Below, piece after piece: positions 22,534 through 34,627 of a stretch of 64,000 nucleotides of DNA. Numbering within the stretch: the stretch's first letter is position 1; each line of letters begins with the position of its first letter. The notes below the pieces were generated by a model. It saw only the letters and a list, made by a program, of their open reading frames with translations, was not told the origin of the DNA and made no database searches. The stretch is taken from the NCBI RefSeq assembly GCF_037076465.1, contig NZ_AP028908.1, positions 4,278,001 to 4,342,000 on the forward strand, written 5' to 3'. The stretch comes from Pectobacterium araliae. Its GTDB lineage: Bacteria; Pseudomonadota; Gammaproteobacteria; Enterobacterales; Enterobacteriaceae. The translations under genes were made by a program, and so were the position numbers.

Positions 22534-22669
22534 ATACTATGCTTTTCCGCTGTGAAGTCAAGTCATTACTGACCGCCTTCGTTGAATCTTTTTTCCTGAC
22601 ACCGCAATCGCGTGTCGCTGTTGCCGTGTCAGTGGAGGCGGATTATAGGGACTTCTCGCTCGCTGACAA
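22534..22669 (-). promoter_or_regulatory. Tandem rRNA promoters P1 and P2
   Basis: P1: -35 TTGTCA (22664-22669) and -10 TATAAT (22642-22647), 16-bp spacing, followed by a GC-rich discriminator, as in E. coli rrn P1. P2: -35 TTGACT (22556-22561) and -10 TAGTAT (22534-22539), 16-bp spacing. P1 sits only about 50 bp from the murI stop, so there is little room for upstream Fis sites outside murI itself. The rest of 22342-22717 is leader with no gene. Confidence 0.9.
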
Positions 22670-22717
22670 GTGCTAAATGCAAAAAAGTTATCACTTGTCT
22701 ACTATTTGCCCACAAGG

Positions 22718-23578
22718 CTATGAAAGTGGCAGTTTTTCCAGCGAATCGAAGCCATAACGCTGCAATATTGGCCACAGCGTAGCGACTTTAGGCGTAATCG
22801 TCAGGCAGTAAACCAGATTCTTATCTGTCGAAAATGGGGGATTATCCAGATTAGCAATCAGCCATGCTGTTCTTTTAGCTATAGCAGCGCCAGAATCCAC
22901 AAGACGCGTACCATCTGGCAAGGCCATTTTCAGTTCTTCTGCTAATAATGGAAAATGCGTACACCCAAGCACGACTGTATCTGGCGGTTCCGGTAAACGC
23001 AGCCAAGGGCGCAGAATTTTTTGCAATTCAGAAATAGAGATCGTCTCACCCTGCAATTTCGATTCTGCTAACTCGACCAGTTCTGACGATCCCAATGACA
23101 AAATCTGGCAATCCGTCGCAAAACGGGCAATCAGTTCGTGCGTATAGGGGCGTTGAACCGTTGCGCGAGTCGCCAATAGGCCAACAACACCGTTGCGTGT
23201 CAGCTTAGCCGCCGGTTTAACCGCTGGGACGACGCCCACGACAGGAAAAGTAAAGCGCTCACGTAGCGCAGGAAGGGAAATCGTACTCGCCGTATTGCAG
23301 GCAATCACAACTAATGCAAGCTGATGGCGTTGTTGAACTGCGTTAACAATCTCAACCACGCGCTCGATAATAAACTGCTGTGATTTCTCACCATAGGGAA
23401 ACGCTTCGTTATCGAATGCGTATATATAGTGAAGATCCGGCAGAAGCTGCCGGATCTCATCATAAACAGACAGCCCGCCTACGCCGGAATCGAAGACCAG
23501 AATCGTAGGACGGGATGGCAGGTTAGAAGGTATAGCTTCCTGTGAGATAGTATTCTCGCCCTGCCGTGCGGTAGCCAT
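22718..23578 (-). CDS. murI: Glutamate racemase
   Basis: A 286-residue enzyme converting L- to D-glutamate for peptidoglycan. It shows the [14 protein letters not shown] start motif with the catalytic aspartate region, the first catalytic cysteine in [10 protein letters not shown] and the second in [10 protein letters not shown]. The ATG at 23578 (MATARQG) matches the E. coli start. It overlaps the end of btuB by 56 bp, the same overlap known in E. coli, and directly precedes the rRNA operon. The N-terminal extension of about 20 residues before the core is the regulatory region bound by UDP-MurNAc-Ala in enteric MurI. Confidence 0.96.
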   Translation of the reverse strand: MATARQGENTISQEAIPSNLPSRPTILVFDSGVGGLSVYDEIRQLLPDLHYIYAFDNEAFPYGEKSQQFIIERVVEIVNAVQQRHQLALVVIACNTASTISLPALRERFTFPVVGVVPAVKPAAKLTRNGVVGLLATRATVQRPYTHELIARFATDCQILSLGSSELVELAESKLQGETISISELQKILRPWLRLPEPPDTVVLGCTHFPLLAEELKMALPDGTRLVDSGAAIAKRTAWLIANLDNPPFSTDKNLVYCLTITPKVATLWPILQRYGFDSLEKLPLS

Positions 23579-25400
23579 ATGCCGTCTCATAATCTTTATC
23601 AAACAGGTTGGCGATTCTACCACGAACTGTCAGATGAGAGGTGATCGGATATGAGGCTGCGAGATCCCACAGACTTACACCGCCTAACTTCACAGTCTGG
23701 AAAGTGTTGTAATCCGTGTCATAACGCTGGCCTAGATACTGGTAAGTCACCGACCAATCAATATTAGCTACATCCCAATCCAACTGGTACTTGACCTGCT
23801 GTTTAGCGCGACGCAATAACACTTTATTAGTCTGGCTATTACGCGGATCGAGATAATCAAAAGAAACCTTATGAGACAAAGGACCAGTATCGAAAGATGC
23901 CGTTGCTTCGGCACCTTTGATTCGTGCTTTTTGGATGTTGCTATAGCGATTTGTTGGATCAAAGTTGATGAGGTTGTCAATATCATTGCGATAGCCAGAC
24001 AGCCTCCAATTAACCGGGCCTGTCAAACCTTCGAAACCACCTTCCCACTGCTTACTTTCTTCTGGCTTAAGATTGAGGTTACCGTACTTTTCGCTGTAGA
24101 CCTGATTCAGGTTCGGTGCTTTATAAGCAGTACCATAAGAGGCAAAAATACTGTACCCCTCAATAAACTCCCACGCAGCACTCGATTGCCAAGTGTTATG
24201 CCAGCCAAAAACATTATTGTCATCGCCTCTAACAGCACTTTCTAGCGTCACACTGCTTATTTTTTGTTGGGCAGTGGCGTAGATACCGACGTTACGCTGC
24301 TCATGCCCAGCAACCACGTAATTTGTACCCGGCTGTGATGTCTGTTTTTGCCAGTCCACACCCGCACTGGCACTCCCTGCGCCAACGGCAAGCGTATTAC
24401 CCCATTGCAGATTATATTGCTTTACATTGTCCAACGTTGATGCGGGGCTATAACGTCCCTTATCAGGATCAAAATTTAGATCCTTGGTATGGCTATAACT
24501 GGCGACTAATTGGCTCGAATAAATATCTCGGTTAAATTGCAGTCCTGTATCCCACGTTTGACTATAAAGCTGTCGAATACTCGGTGTACCTAATACAGCC
24601 CAGGTCGTGTTATCAAGAGCGTCATAGCCATCATAATTGGTTCTATTATCAAAACCATAGCCACGTAGAAAACCGCTAAACTCATCATTGAACTGCTGTT
24701 TCACCGCACCATAAATGGATTTGCTCATGAATCCATCACGATCTGGCTGACGCGGCGCATCAGCAGCGGCGATGTCAAACCCTTTAGTGTAGGCGTAGTT
24801 ACCCGCTAACGTGATCGTTGTACCGCTATCTAAAGTCTGTTGAGTTGCCAGATCATAGGCTTGGTAACCTTTTGAACCAACACCCGCAGCCAATGTAGTG
24901 CCATTTTTCTCTCTGGTGGTAATAATGTTTACCACGCCACCAATAGCATCAGAGCCATAGACCGCAGAACGTGCACCACGGATATATTCAACCTTTTGTA
25001 CCAAAGAAAGAGGGATTTGGCTGAGGTCAGAAGAGCCGCTAATACCGGCTTGATTCAAACGAATGCCGTCCATCAAAATAAGAACATGCCTGCTCTCAGA
25101 TCCTCTGATACGTAATGTACTCTGTTGTCCCAATCCACCACTCTGCTCAATATCCACACCCGGCAAACGCCGCATAACATCAGTTAGGCTTTTCGCCTGC
25201 CAGCGGTCGATCTCTTCTCTTGTCACTACAGTCGTGGGCGCCAGCACCGAAGAAACCGGCTGTGCGAAACGGTTTGCGGTTACCACTATGTCATCGGTAT
25301 TTTTTTCCGATGACGAATTTGGAGATGAACTGTTTTCCTGTGCCCAGCCAGAAAATGCCGTGACGGAAAGCGCCGTCAGCAGCGAAACTTTTTTAATCAT
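23523..25400 (-). CDS. btuB: Outer-membrane vitamin B12 receptor BtuB
   Basis: A 625-residue TonB-dependent receptor. After a signal peptide ([20 protein letters not shown]) comes a TonB box [10 protein letters not shown], a plug domain ([40 protein letters not shown]) and a 22-strand barrel ending YYLTGSYTF with a terminal phenylalanine. It imports cobalamin across the outer membrane with TonB and the BtuCDF system. It is a little longer than E. coli BtuB (614), the difference lying near the N-terminus (serine/asparagine-rich insert). A cobalamin riboswitch precedes it and murI overlaps its end. Confidence 0.96.
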   Translation of the reverse strand: MIKKVSLLTALSVTAFSGWAQENSSSPNSSSEKNTDDIVVTANRFAQPVSSVLAPTTVVTREEIDRWQAKSLTDVMRRLPGVDIEQSGGLGQQSTLRIRGSESRHVLILMDGIRLNQAGISGSSDLSQIPLSLVQKVEYIRGARSAVYGSDAIGGVVNIITTREKNGTTLAAGVGSKGYQAYDLATQQTLDSGTTITLAGNYAYTKGFDIAAADAPRQPDRDGFMSKSIYGAVKQQFNDEFSGFLRGYGFDNRTNYDGYDALDNTTWAVLGTPSIRQLYSQTWDTGLQFNRDIYSSQLVASYSHTKDLNFDPDKGRYSPASTLDNVKQYNLQWGNTLAVGAGSASAGVDWQKQTSQPGTNYVVAGHEQRNVGIYATAQQKISSVTLESAVRGDDNNVFGWHNTWQSSAAWEFIEGYSIFASYGTAYKAPNLNQVYSEKYGNLNLKPEESKQWEGGFEGLTGPVNWRLSGYRNDIDNLINFDPTNRYSNIQKARIKGAEATASFDTGPLSHKVSFDYLDPRNSQTNKVLLRRAKQQVKYQLDWDVANIDWSVTYQYLGQRYDTDYNTFQTVKLGGVSLWDLAASYPITSHLTVRGRIANLFDKDYETAYGYRTAGREYYLTGSYTF

Positions 25401-25474
25401 TGTTAAAGCATCCGAGAAATAATAAGGATGCCGCAGGCTCTGTTAATAGCACGCGATATGCAGAACCAATTGCG

Positions 25475-25695
25475 ACGTATTCCGGCAGGTCTTCGGGCTT
25501 GGATGCCGTTGTGACCACAAACCGTCAACGACGGTAGGGGGTACAACGAAAGCGATGACTTCCCATCTATAAAAGACAGTGTCTGCATAATAATAATGCT
25601 ATCGCCGGGGCATTCCTTACCGCTGCGCGTCAGCTCCAGATTTACACTGGATTCCCTTTTGACTTGTGATACAAGGCCGGACGCTCATCCTACAA
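25475..25695 (-). promoter_or_regulatory. Cobalamin riboswitch of btuB
   Basis: The 427-bp leader upstream of btuB contains on the minus strand GGGAATCCAGTG, AATCTGGAGCTGACGCGCA, GCGGTAAGGAATG and later AGCCCGAAGACCTGCC, the conserved pieces of the adenosylcobalamin-sensing element in their normal order. In E. coli B12 binding sequesters the btuB ribosome site. Limits are approximate. The remainder of the gap up to trmA holds the two promoters and no gene. Confidence 0.92.
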
Positions 25696-25827
25696 TTGCG
25701 AATTGTGGAAGTCTAGACTTCTATATCACTACAGGATAATAACGTAACAAAACTGGACTTCCTGGGTGGATTCCCTACAATTCCCGGCCAATAACACCCT
25801 TTTAGACGCTGTTCAGACGAGAAAACC

Positions 25828-26931
25828 ATGACGCCAGAAATCCTGCCCATCGAACAATACAACGACCAGCTTGCAGAGAAAACCGAGCGTCTGCGTGGAA
25901 TGATGGCACCTTTCAATGCACCGGAGCCTGTCGTCTTCCGTTCTCCCGTCAGCCACTATCGGATGCGTGCCGAATTCCGTATCTGGCACGAGGGTGACGA
26001 GCTTTATCACATCATGTTTGACCAGCAAACCAAACAGCGTATTCGGGTCGATCGCTTTCCGGCAGCTAGCGAACTAATCAATCACCTGATGCCGGAACTG
26101 CTTGCCGCCATTCAGCCTGACTCCGTACTGCGCCGTAAACTGTTCCAGATAGACTATCTGTCGACAATGAGCGGCGAAGTGATCGTTTCGCTGCTGTATC
26201 ACCGTGCACTGGATGAGGAATGGCAGGAACATGCCCGCGCACTGCGTGATAGCCTGACGGCGCAAGGGTTTAACCTACAGTTGATTGGTCGCGCGACGAA
26301 AACCAAAATCTGCCTCGATCGCGATTATGTCGATGAATGTCTGCCGGTTGCCGGTCGGGATATGATTTACCGGCAGGTGGAAAACAGCTTCACGCAGCCG
26401 AATGCCGCGATAAATATTCAGATGCTGGAATGGGCAGTGGATGCAACTGCGGGATCAACAGGGGATTTGCTGGAACTGTATTGTGGTAACGGTAATTTTT
26501 CACTCGCGCTGGCAAGAAATTTCGAACGCGTACTGGCAACCGAAATCGCCAAGCCATCCGTCGCGGCAGCACAATATAATATCGCCGCGAATCAGATAGA
26601 GAACGTGCAGATCATCCGCATGGCGGCAGAAGAATTTACGCAGGCCATGCAGGGCGTGCGTCAGTTTAACCGTTTACAAGGTATCGATCTGACAAGCTAC
26701 CAGTGCGAGACCATTTTTGTTGACCCGCCGCGCAGCGGGCTGGATGACGAAACGGTGAAACTGGTGCAGGCTTATCCGCGCATTCTTTATGTTTCCTGTA
26801 ACCCGGAAACATTGAGTCGCAACCTGCAAACGCTATCGGAAACCCACGACATTCGCCGTCTGGCGCTGTTCGATCAATTCCCTTACACCCATCATATGGA
26901 GTGTGGCGTACTGTTGGAAAAACGTCAGTAA
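25828..26931 (+). CDS. trmA: tRNA (uracil-54 C5)-methyltransferase
   Basis: A 367-residue SAM-dependent enzyme making the T54 of all tRNAs. The SAM site is [20 protein letters not shown] (about 213-232), the catalytic cysteine is in [12 protein letters not shown] (near 325) and the proton-abstracting glutamate in [11 protein letters not shown] at the end. Very close to E. coli TrmA across its length. Divergent from btuB and convergent with yijD, as in E. coli. Confidence 0.96.
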   Translation: MTPEILPIEQYNDQLAEKTERLRGMMAPFNAPEPVVFRSPVSHYRMRAEFRIWHEGDELYHIMFDQQTKQRIRVDRFPAASELINHLMPELLAAIQPDSVLRRKLFQIDYLSTMSGEVIVSLLYHRALDEEWQEHARALRDSLTAQGFNLQLIGRATKTKICLDRDYVDECLPVAGRDMIYRQVENSFTQPNAAINIQMLEWAVDATAGSTGDLLELYCGNGNFSLALARNFERVLATEIAKPSVAAAQYNIAANQIENVQIIRMAAEEFTQAMQGVRQFNRLQGIDLTSYQCETIFVDPPRSGLDDETVKLVQAYPRILYVSCNPETLSRNLQTLSETHDIRRLALFDQFPYTHHMECGVLLEKRQ

Positions 26932-26941
26932 CGCACACAAA

Positions 26942-26961
26942 CTGGCGGGCCACCCCGCCAG
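26942..26961. terminator. Hairpin between trmA and yijD
   Basis: CTGGCGGG (26942-26949) and CCCGCCAG (26954-26961) form a perfect 8-bp stem with a CCAC loop between the two convergent stops. There is no long U tract, so it may stop transcription weakly or protect 3' ends. Confidence 0.5.
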
Positions 26962-26971
26962 CATGCAACCG

Positions 26972-27358
26972 CTATAGTGTTTCGCTCTCTTCTGCTGCTA
27001 CGGGTTCCGTCGCTTTTCTGCGACGCAGTTTCAGGCCAATCCAGAAAACCAATGCCACGCACAGGATCGAGGGAATAAAGTTCGATCCAATGGCGGGATA
27101 TTCAACGCGCACAATGGCGCTGTAAATCAATAAACCCAGCAGAAAACTGGCCGCCACCAGTATCGGAATGCCTTCCGGCATACTGTGGTGCAAATAACGT
27201 TCATGCAGGCAGTAGATCGACAATACCAGCGCAATCAGAGGAAAAATCGAGAACGGAACAATACTGCTGAACAAGGCGGCGAATGCGCCGTTGACGGATA
27301 AGCCCGCAATCAGCGCCAGAACCAGTGTACCTTTTTCTTGGTGAGGTTTTTCTGTCAT
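26972..27358 (-). CDS. yijD: Inner-membrane protein YijD
   Basis: A 128-residue protein with four hydrophobic segments ([74 protein letters not shown]) and a basic/acidic tail, predicted to cross the inner membrane four times (DUF1422). It matches E. coli YijD, whose function is unknown. It starts 32 bp behind fabR, so the two form the fabR-yijD operon seen in E. coli. Confidence 0.92.
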   Translation of the reverse strand: MTEKPHQEKGTLVLALIAGLSVNGAFAALFSSIVPFSIFPLIALVLSIYCLHERYLHHSMPEGIPILVAASFLLGLLIYSAIVRVEYPAIGSNFIPSILCVALVFWIGLKLRRRKATEPVAAEESETL

Positions 27359-27390
27359 GGTTTCTCCCTTCTCATGTTGGTATAGAGGAT

Positions 27391-28020
27391 TTATGGCACG
27401 GTAAAGCTGCTGTCGTGTTCTTTTCTGTACCAGTAATAAGCGCCTTTGGCGATCATCCGCAATTGCAGCACCAGCCGCTCTTCCAGCTGTTTACGCTGTT
27501 CCAGAGAAACATCCAACGCTTCCGCCCCTGCGCTGAAAACAATGGTCACCATCGCTTCCGACTGCGCTTCTGCGAAGCTGCGGGGAATATGGTTTTCCAC
27601 CTCAAGATAATCCGCCAGTTCAGCGATAAAATGCTGAATTTCCCGCGCGACCGCCGCACGGAAAGCCGCCGATGTCCCTGAACGCTCACGCAGCAAGAGC
27701 CGGAAGGCATTAGGATTATTACCGATAAATTCCATAAAGGTGGAAACCGACGTCCTGATCACGCTACCCGTTTTGGCAATACGTTGCCGAGCCTGCCGCA
27801 TTAGCTGGCGCAGCATTAATCCGCTTTCATCAACCATTGTCAGCCCCAGCTCATCCACGTCTCGAAAATGACGATAGAAGGACGTCGGCGCGATACCCGC
27901 TTCGCGGGCAACCTCACGCAAACTCAAGCTGGCAAAGCTACGCTCAGCGCTTAACTGGCTAAATGCGGCTTCAATAAGGGAACGACGAGTCCGTTCTTTT
28001 TGTTGTGCTCTGACACCCAT
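27391..28020 (-). CDS. fabR: TetR-family fatty-acid regulator FabR
   Basis: A 209-residue TetR repressor with helix-turn-helix [24 protein letters not shown] near residue 30, identical to E. coli FabR there. FabR represses fabA and fabB and so sets the unsaturated fatty-acid level. The start MGVRAQ at 28020 agrees with family alignments; an in-frame TTG at 28032 has a better spaced GGGGAGAG and cannot be excluded. Divergent from sthA. Confidence 0.95.
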   Translation of the reverse strand: MGVRAQQKERTRRSLIEAAFSQLSAERSFASLSLREVAREAGIAPTSFYRHFRDVDELGLTMVDESGLMLRQLMRQARQRIAKTGSVIRTSVSTFMEFIGNNPNAFRLLLRERSGTSAAFRAAVAREIQHFIAELADYLEVENHIPRSFAEAQSEAMVTIVFSAGAEALDVSLEQRKQLEERLVLQLRMIAKGAYYWYRKEHDSSFTVP

Positions 28021-28231
28021 TATGCTGCCCAAATGATCTCTCCCCTTTCCAGAGGGTCACTATAGCAAAATTTATTGTCCGCAGAATGAGACAAAGTTTG
28101 CCATATTAAGAATGTGAAAATCTGTTTCCATAGTAAAGGCAGGGATGATTGGGTTCTGCCGCCGTCGATGCTACAATCGCACGATGTTAAGGCCACGTTA
28201 TTATTTTGTATAAAAACAGGTTTAACCTACC

Positions 28232-29638
28232 ATGACTCTAGAACATCAATTCGATTATGATGCCATCGTTATTGGTTCCGGTCCCGGCGGTGAAGGTGCA
28301 GCAATGGGATTGGCCAAGCACGGCGCCAAAATTGCGGTGATTGAACGTCACTACAATGTCGGCGGCGGCTGTACCCACTGGGGTACGATTCCTTCCAAAG
28401 CCCTCCGCCACGCCGTCAGCCGTATTATCGAGTTCAATCAAAACCCCCTCTACAGTGACAACTCCCGTATTATTCGCTCCTCATTTTCCGACATCCTGCG
28501 CCACGCCGACAGCGTCATTGGTCAGCAAACCCGTATGCGGCAAGGGTTTTATGAGCGTAATCAGTGCGAATTGTTTTCCGGTGAAGCCAGCTTCATCGAT
28601 GCACACACGATTGCCGTTCACTACCCAGACAATACCCATGAGACGCTGACCGCCGCGAATATCATTATCGCGACCGGTTCACGTCCATATCATCCGGCAG
28701 ACGTCGATTTCGACCACCCACGCATTTACGATAGCGACTCTATACTGCAACTCGACCACGAACCCCAGCACGTCATCATCTATGGTGCAGGCGTTATCGG
28801 CTGCGAATACGCCTCTATCTTTCGCGGCCTGAGCGTTAAGGTCGATCTAATCAACACCCGCGATAGGTTGTTGGCTTTTCTCGATCAGGAAATGTCAGAT
28901 GCCTTGTCCTACCACTTTTGGAACAACGGCGTGGTGATTCGCCACAACGAAGAATTCGAGAGTATTGAAGGGCTGTCTGATGGCGTTATCGTCAACCTGA
29001 AATCCGGCAAAAAGATGAAGGCAGACTGCCTGCTCTATGCCAACGGACGCACAGGAAACACGGAAACGCTGGGGCTGGAAAATATCGGCCTGAGCACCGA
29101 CAGTCGCGGTCAACTCAAGGTCAACAGCATGTACCAGACCGCGCTGGCGCATATTTATGCTATCGGTGATGTTATCGGCTACCCCAGCCTGGCATCCGCC
29201 GCTTACGATCAGGGTCGGCTCGCCGCGCAGGCGATCATCAAAGGCGATGCTAGCGCACATCTGATCGAAGATATCCCCACTGGTATTTATACCATCCCGG
29301 AAATCAGCTCCGTAGGGAAAACCGAGCAAGAACTCACCGCGATGAAAGTGCCTTATGAAGTCGGGCGCGCGCAGTTTAAACATCTGGCACGGGCGCAGAT
29401 TGTCGGAATGAACGTGGGGAGTTTGAAGATTCTGTTTCACCGTGAGACAAAACAGATTCTGGGTATTCACTGCTTTGGTGAGCGCGCCGCTGAGATTATC
29501 CACATCGGTCAGGCCATCATGGAACAGAAAGGTGAAGGTAATACTATCGAATATTTCGTTAATACCACCTTCAACTATCCAACCATGGCAGAAGCGTACC
29601 GCGTAGCGGCGCTGAACGGACTTAACCGCTTATTTTGA
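28232..29638 (+). CDS. sthA: Soluble pyridine nucleotide transhydrogenase
   Basis: A 468-residue FAD flavoprotein transferring hydride between NADPH and NAD+. It has the FAD motif [17 protein letters not shown], the family segment [19 protein letters not shown] that lacks the second redox cysteine of disulfide reductases, an NAD(P) motif [17 protein letters not shown] near 180 and the dimer interface at the C-terminus. It runs divergent from fabR and convergent with oxyR; the last nine bases overlap the oxyR end. Confidence 0.96.
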   Translation: MTLEHQFDYDAIVIGSGPGGEGAAMGLAKHGAKIAVIERHYNVGGGCTHWGTIPSKALRHAVSRIIEFNQNPLYSDNSRIIRSSFSDILRHADSVIGQQTRMRQGFYERNQCELFSGEASFIDAHTIAVHYPDNTHETLTAANIIIATGSRPYHPADVDFDHPRIYDSDSILQLDHEPQHVIIYGAGVIGCEYASIFRGLSVKVDLINTRDRLLAFLDQEMSDALSYHFWNNGVVIRHNEEFESIEGLSDGVIVNLKSGKKMKADCLLYANGRTGNTETLGLENIGLSTDSRGQLKVNSMYQTALAHIYAIGDVIGYPSLASAAYDQGRLAAQAIIKGDASAHLIEDIPTGIYTIPEISSVGKTEQELTAMKVPYEVGRAQFKHLARAQIVGMNVGSLKILFHRETKQILGIHCFGERAAEIIHIGQAIMEQKGEGNTIEYFVNTTFNYPTMAEAYRVAALNGLNRLF

Positions 29639-30538
29639 CAGGGTTTCCATATAACCCTGCATGTGCTCGCGGATGGTATCAGCAAGCTGCTCATAGCGTC
29701 CGCGCAGCGGTGAACCGGGGCGGTACACCAGCGCGATAGTGCGCTTAGGCTCTGGTTTATAGCACGGTAAATAGCAGACGCCATCGCGCTCGCGCTCGTG
29801 CGGTACTGATAGCGCTGGCAACAACGTAATCCCACTTCCGGCTGCGACCATGTTGCGCAGTGTCTCTAGGCTGGTCGCCCGGAAATGCGTATCTTCATCT
29901 GCTCCGGCCTGAAAACAGAATCCCATCGCCTGGTCGCGCAGACAGTGACCGTCTTCCAGCATCAGCAGCTTTTCACCCGCCAGATCAGACATTGCCACAC
30001 GTTCGCGGTTTGCCCAAGGGTGATCCTGATAAATCGCTAGCTTCATCGGCTCGTCAAACAGAGGAACTTCGATAAAGGCTTCAGACTCTTTCACCATCGC
30101 CAGAATGGCACAGTCCAGTTTGCCGCTGTCCAATTGCGCGAGCAGTTGATGGGTTTGCGCTTCGTGCAGATACATTTCGAGTTTGGGGAAGGTGCGATGC
30201 AGCATCGGAATAATTTGCGGCAGCAGATAAGGCCCCACAGTAGGGATCAAGCCAATATGCAACGGCCCCGACATGGTTTCGCCCTGCTGACTCGCCATCT
30301 CTTTTAATACCTTGACCTCGCGTAATACCGTTCGCGCCTGCTCGACCAACAGCAGCCCGGCTTGCGTAAACAAGACCTTGCGGCTGGTCCGCTCCAACAG
30401 CATCACGCCTAGCTCATCTTCCAGTTTGCGAATTTGTCCACTGAGTGTTGGCTGACTCACATGGCAAGAATCTGCCGCACGCCGAAAGTGACGATGTTCT
30501 GCCAGCGCGACAAGATACTCTAAGTCCCGAATATTCAT
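29630..30538 (-). CDS. oxyR: Peroxide-sensing LysR regulator OxyR
   Basis: A 302-residue LysR protein beginning [20 protein letters not shown]. Counting from this methionine, the redox cysteines are at exactly 199 and 208 ([15 protein letters not shown]), the pair that forms the activating disulfide under hydrogen peroxide. The ATG at 30538 follows AGGAG; the open frame upstream to 30613 is not conserved. Its 3' end overlaps sthA on the other strand. Partial ATAG-type half sites lie just upstream at about 30555-30580, compatible with autoregulation. Confidence 0.97.
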   Translation of the reverse strand: MNIRDLEYLVALAEHRHFRRAADSCHVSQPTLSGQIRKLEDELGVMLLERTSRKVLFTQAGLLLVEQARTVLREVKVLKEMASQQGETMSGPLHIGLIPTVGPYLLPQIIPMLHRTFPKLEMYLHEAQTHQLLAQLDSGKLDCAILAMVKESEAFIEVPLFDEPMKLAIYQDHPWANRERVAMSDLAGEKLLMLEDGHCLRDQAMGFCFQAGADEDTHFRATSLETLRNMVAAGSGITLLPALSVPHERERDGVCYLPCYKPEPKRTIALVYRPGSPLRGRYEQLADTIREHMQGYMETLSK

Positions 30539-31031
30539 TATTATTCTCCTTATCATGATAGCTAACAGCGATAGATAGGATATCAACGAACGACAATCCC
30601 TATCAACATCCAAAAATGAATAATATATCCCACCGAAACGTGTTTGCTAATTGCAGCCACCTGCCACGCTATAACGAGCAGGCTAATATATTCAAGTGAT
30701 TTGACGATGACAGCATTTTGTGTTCTTCGGTCAAACCAAGAAGCGTGATGGAGACCAGAAAATACAATGCATAGGTTGGGCGATTAGCAATACAAATAGG
30801 CACAAAGCGACAGAGGGAGCATATGGGGGTTGGTAAGATTGATACAGTCAAAGGAGCAAGAAAAAAATTATTCAGTCCGTTACGGTACGTCGAAGCATAC
30901 GAATAGGAATCTCATCCCTGAGACTCCTCCCTTTTCAGGCTCCCACAAGCCATAGATTCAGCTATTCCAATACCTAAATCTATCGCAACGGCGTGGCAGC
31001 CTTTTTTCTTCCTGAAACCTTGCGCGCGACC
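30539..31031. other. Gene-free region between oxyR and metF
   Basis: This 493-bp region has no convincing gene. Near oxyR lie ATAG/GATAG half sites resembling OxyR targets. I looked for the divergent small RNA OxyS of E. coli and did not find its sequence. Around 30907-30926 there is a stem-loop (GAATCTCA-TGAGACTC) in a segment resembling 45599-45617. In E. coli ppc and the argECBH genes lie on the far side of oxyR; here metF follows directly. Confidence 0.5.
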
Positions 31032-31967
<936 letters not shown>

Positions 31968-31969
31968 CT

Positions 31970-32001
31970 ACACGTCTATACGTTTAGACGTCTATATAGA
32001 A
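31970..32001. promoter_or_regulatory. MetJ operator array of metF (four met boxes)
   Basis: Four contiguous 8-bp units: ACACGTCT, ATACGTTT, AGACGTCT (perfect consensus) and ATATAGAA. MetJ dimers bind such arrays cooperatively with S-adenosylmethionine and repress metF. Confidence 0.9.
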
Positions 32002-32189
32002 AATGACGTAATCCGCTTAAAGAGTCAACGTTTTTCAGCTCGGCAGGAGGTGATGATTACTCACGCTAAATGAAAAAATTTCATGATAAGAGGTGTGTGA
32101 AAACGTGAGGAGCAATATGTCGCTTGCGGATTGGCTGCCTCCCCAATACGCGGAGGCGGCCAATAATGATGTCGTGATTACAGCAGGTT

Positions 32190-34625
32190 CTACAACAACT
32201 GCGCTAAACGACTGAGGTCAGATTGAAGCGCACCAGCGGTGACATCGCGCCCTGCACCTGGCCCACGGATAACCAACGGGTTATCCCGATACCAACGGCT
32301 TTCAATCGCAAACACGTTATCACCCGGCAATAGCGAGGCCAGCGGATGATCGGGGCGAACCGCTTCAACGCCCACACGTGCTTTGCCGTTGCTGTCGAAG
32401 CGTGCGACATGACGCAGAACTAAGCCCATTTCCTGTGCCGCTTCCAGACGTTGCAGCATCTGTTCGTTCAGCGAATCACCGTTCTCGAAGAAGTAATCGA
32501 CTGATCCCTGTTCACAGCCCGGCGGCACTAGCGACTCAACCCGCACCTGACTCGGTTCGATATCATATCCCGCCTCACGTGCCAGAATCACCAGCTTGCG
32601 CATAACGTCCTGACCAGACAGGTCAACGCGCGGATCGGGTTCGGTCAGCCCCTGCTGGCACGCCTGATCGACCAGATCGGTGAACGGTACGGTGCCGTCG
32701 AACTGCAAAAACAACCAGGAGAGCGTACCGGAGAAAATCCCGCTGATCGCCAGAATACTGTCGCCACTTTCCCGCAGATCGCGTACCGCAAAGTTGACCG
32801 GCAACCCTGCGCCGACGGTCGCGTTATACAGCCAGTGGCGATCCGTTTTCGCGAACGCATCACGGATTTGGCGATAGTTATTGCCGCCGGAGGCACCCGC
32901 CAGTTTGTTGGCACTGATGACATGGAAGCCGTAGCTGGCGAAATCCAGATACAGATCGGCGACCGACTCACTGGCGGTGACATCCAGCACCACCAAATCA
33001 TCAAAGGGATGTGCACGCATCCACAGAAACAGATCTTCGCCATCCCGCTCTTGCGCTTCACTTTCGAAGAAGGCCAATGCGCGGCTGGCATCCAACCCAT
33101 CATAGTTCAATAGGCTGCGCGTACTGTCCACCACGCCAGCCAGTACAAACTCAAAACCGGTACGGGCAGACAGGTTGCTCTGCTCACGCGCAAACAGCTC
33201 CAGCCAGCGTGAACCTATATTTCCCTTGCCGAACAGCACCAGACCGATACGCTTTTCCGCCCGGAACAACGAATGGTGCAGCCCACGAATTAAATGCTCC
33301 GTCGGACCAACACGCAGCACAGCAACCAGGCTGATGCCATCATCGGCCTGACGGATAAATTCAATCGGCTGATCTTTCAACTGCTGGTAGAAACGGTGGC
33401 TATGCAGTGGATTTTTACCCACGCCCGCACCGACCATCGCCACCATCGCCAACCCATCACGCTGGCTGAGTTCCACTGGCAGGTTGGCTTGTGCCAGCAA
33501 CTGTAATGCGCTTTCCACCACTTCAGAGGTATAGCACAGTTGCAACAGGCTACGATCCTGATGAGCGCCGATTGCCAGCGGTTTCAACTGCGCACGGTTC
33601 AGAAGTTGTTCGACTTCTTTTTGCAACAGAGCGAAATCGTGTTCAGAAGGAACCTGAACTTCAATCAGGCATACATCGTCGTGGCTGGTGACAATTTTGG
33701 CACCCGTACCCGAGGCCAACACGCGTTCGATGCGCGTCGACCCTTGTTCAGGCTGATAGCTGCAACGCAGTTGCAAGTCGATATCGCTACCAGAAACAGG
33801 CTGTAAGGTACGCGTATGCAGCACCGGCGCAGCCAGACGTGCCAGTTCGCTGGCTTCATCCAACCGCAGCAGCGGCAGCAGGCAGGCATCTTTCACTTTG
33901 CGTGGGTCAGCGCTATACACCCCGGCGACGTCGCTCCAAATGGTTACACGTTCAACCCCGGCCAGCGCACCGATTTGTGTCGCAGAGTAGTCACTTCCGT
34001 TACGTCCCAGCAGTACCGTCTCACCCGCGTCATTACGGCAGATAAAACCGGTTACCACTAAACGCTGCCCGGCATGTTGCGCCAGATATTGCTGCAACAG
34101 CGGCCAGGAACGACCTTCATCAACCTGCGGCTGCGCGGCACGTTCCGCGCAGAGAAAATCACGCGCATCCAGCCAGGCTGCATTCATATCGCGGTGATTC
34201 AGCAACGCCGACATCAAACGAGCTGACCAGATTTCACCGTGCCCAACCACTTCGGCGTAGACGGCATCCGTCATCTTGCCATCCAGCAGCGCAGCCAAAC
34301 GCTCCAGATCGCGAATAAACCGGGCTGTCAGCGTCTCTGCCTCTTGCGCAGGTAGAAGTCCGGCAATCAGTTCACTGTGATAGCGGCGTAATGCCTGCTG
34401 AACCTGATGCGCCGACAGACGGTCGCTCTGGCTCAGTTTCAACCAGCTAATCAGCTGGTTGGTGGTACTGCCTGCGGCAGACACCACCATCAAATCACCG
34501 GGGTGGCTATATTCCGCCATAATACCGGCTACGCGCAGGTAACACTTCACATCGGCCAGACTGCTACCGCCAAACTTATGCAGTTGTCGGCCTGTTACCG
34601 ATGGCGCTACTCCTAATGCACTCAT
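32190..34625 (-). CDS. metL: Bifunctional aspartokinase II / homoserine dehydrogenase II
   Basis: The 811-residue fusion has an aspartokinase domain (LHKFGGSSLADVKCYLRVAG at the N-terminus; VVTGFICRNDAGETVLLGRN near 190), a degenerate ACT region in the middle, and a C-terminal homoserine dehydrogenase (GLVLFGKGNIGSRWLELFAR nucleotide site near 455; NKLAGASGGNNYRQI; GTLSWLF). It supplies homoserine for methionine. It begins two bases after the metB stop, forming metBL, and shares MetJ control with metB. Confidence 0.97.
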   Translation of the reverse strand: MSALGVAPSVTGRQLHKFGGSSLADVKCYLRVAGIMAEYSHPGDLMVVSAAGSTTNQLISWLKLSQSDRLSAHQVQQALRRYHSELIAGLLPAQEAETLTARFIRDLERLAALLDGKMTDAVYAEVVGHGEIWSARLMSALLNHRDMNAAWLDARDFLCAERAAQPQVDEGRSWPLLQQYLAQHAGQRLVVTGFICRNDAGETVLLGRNGSDYSATQIGALAGVERVTIWSDVAGVYSADPRKVKDACLLPLLRLDEASELARLAAPVLHTRTLQPVSGSDIDLQLRCSYQPEQGSTRIERVLASGTGAKIVTSHDDVCLIEVQVPSEHDFALLQKEVEQLLNRAQLKPLAIGAHQDRSLLQLCYTSEVVESALQLLAQANLPVELSQRDGLAMVAMVGAGVGKNPLHSHRFYQQLKDQPIEFIRQADDGISLVAVLRVGPTEHLIRGLHHSLFRAEKRIGLVLFGKGNIGSRWLELFAREQSNLSARTGFEFVLAGVVDSTRSLLNYDGLDASRALAFFESEAQERDGEDLFLWMRAHPFDDLVVLDVTASESVADLYLDFASYGFHVISANKLAGASGGNNYRQIRDAFAKTDRHWLYNATVGAGLPVNFAVRDLRESGDSILAISGIFSGTLSWLFLQFDGTVPFTDLVDQACQQGLTEPDPRVDLSGQDVMRKLVILAREAGYDIEPSQVRVESLVPPGCEQGSVDYFFENGDSLNEQMLQRLEAAQEMGLVLRHVARFDSNGKARVGVEAVRPDHPLASLLPGDNVFAIESRWYRDNPLVIRGPGAGRDVTAGALQSDLSRLAQLL

Positions 34626-34627
34626 TC

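Noticed and set aside
28021..28032. TTG start for FabR
   Set aside because: Spacing to the ribosome site is good, but family alignment favours MGVRAQ; left as an alternative only.
30560..30720. Candidate OxyS small RNA opposite oxyR
   Set aside because: Neither the 5' GAAACGGAGCGG start nor the GGATCC-type terminator of OxyS is present.
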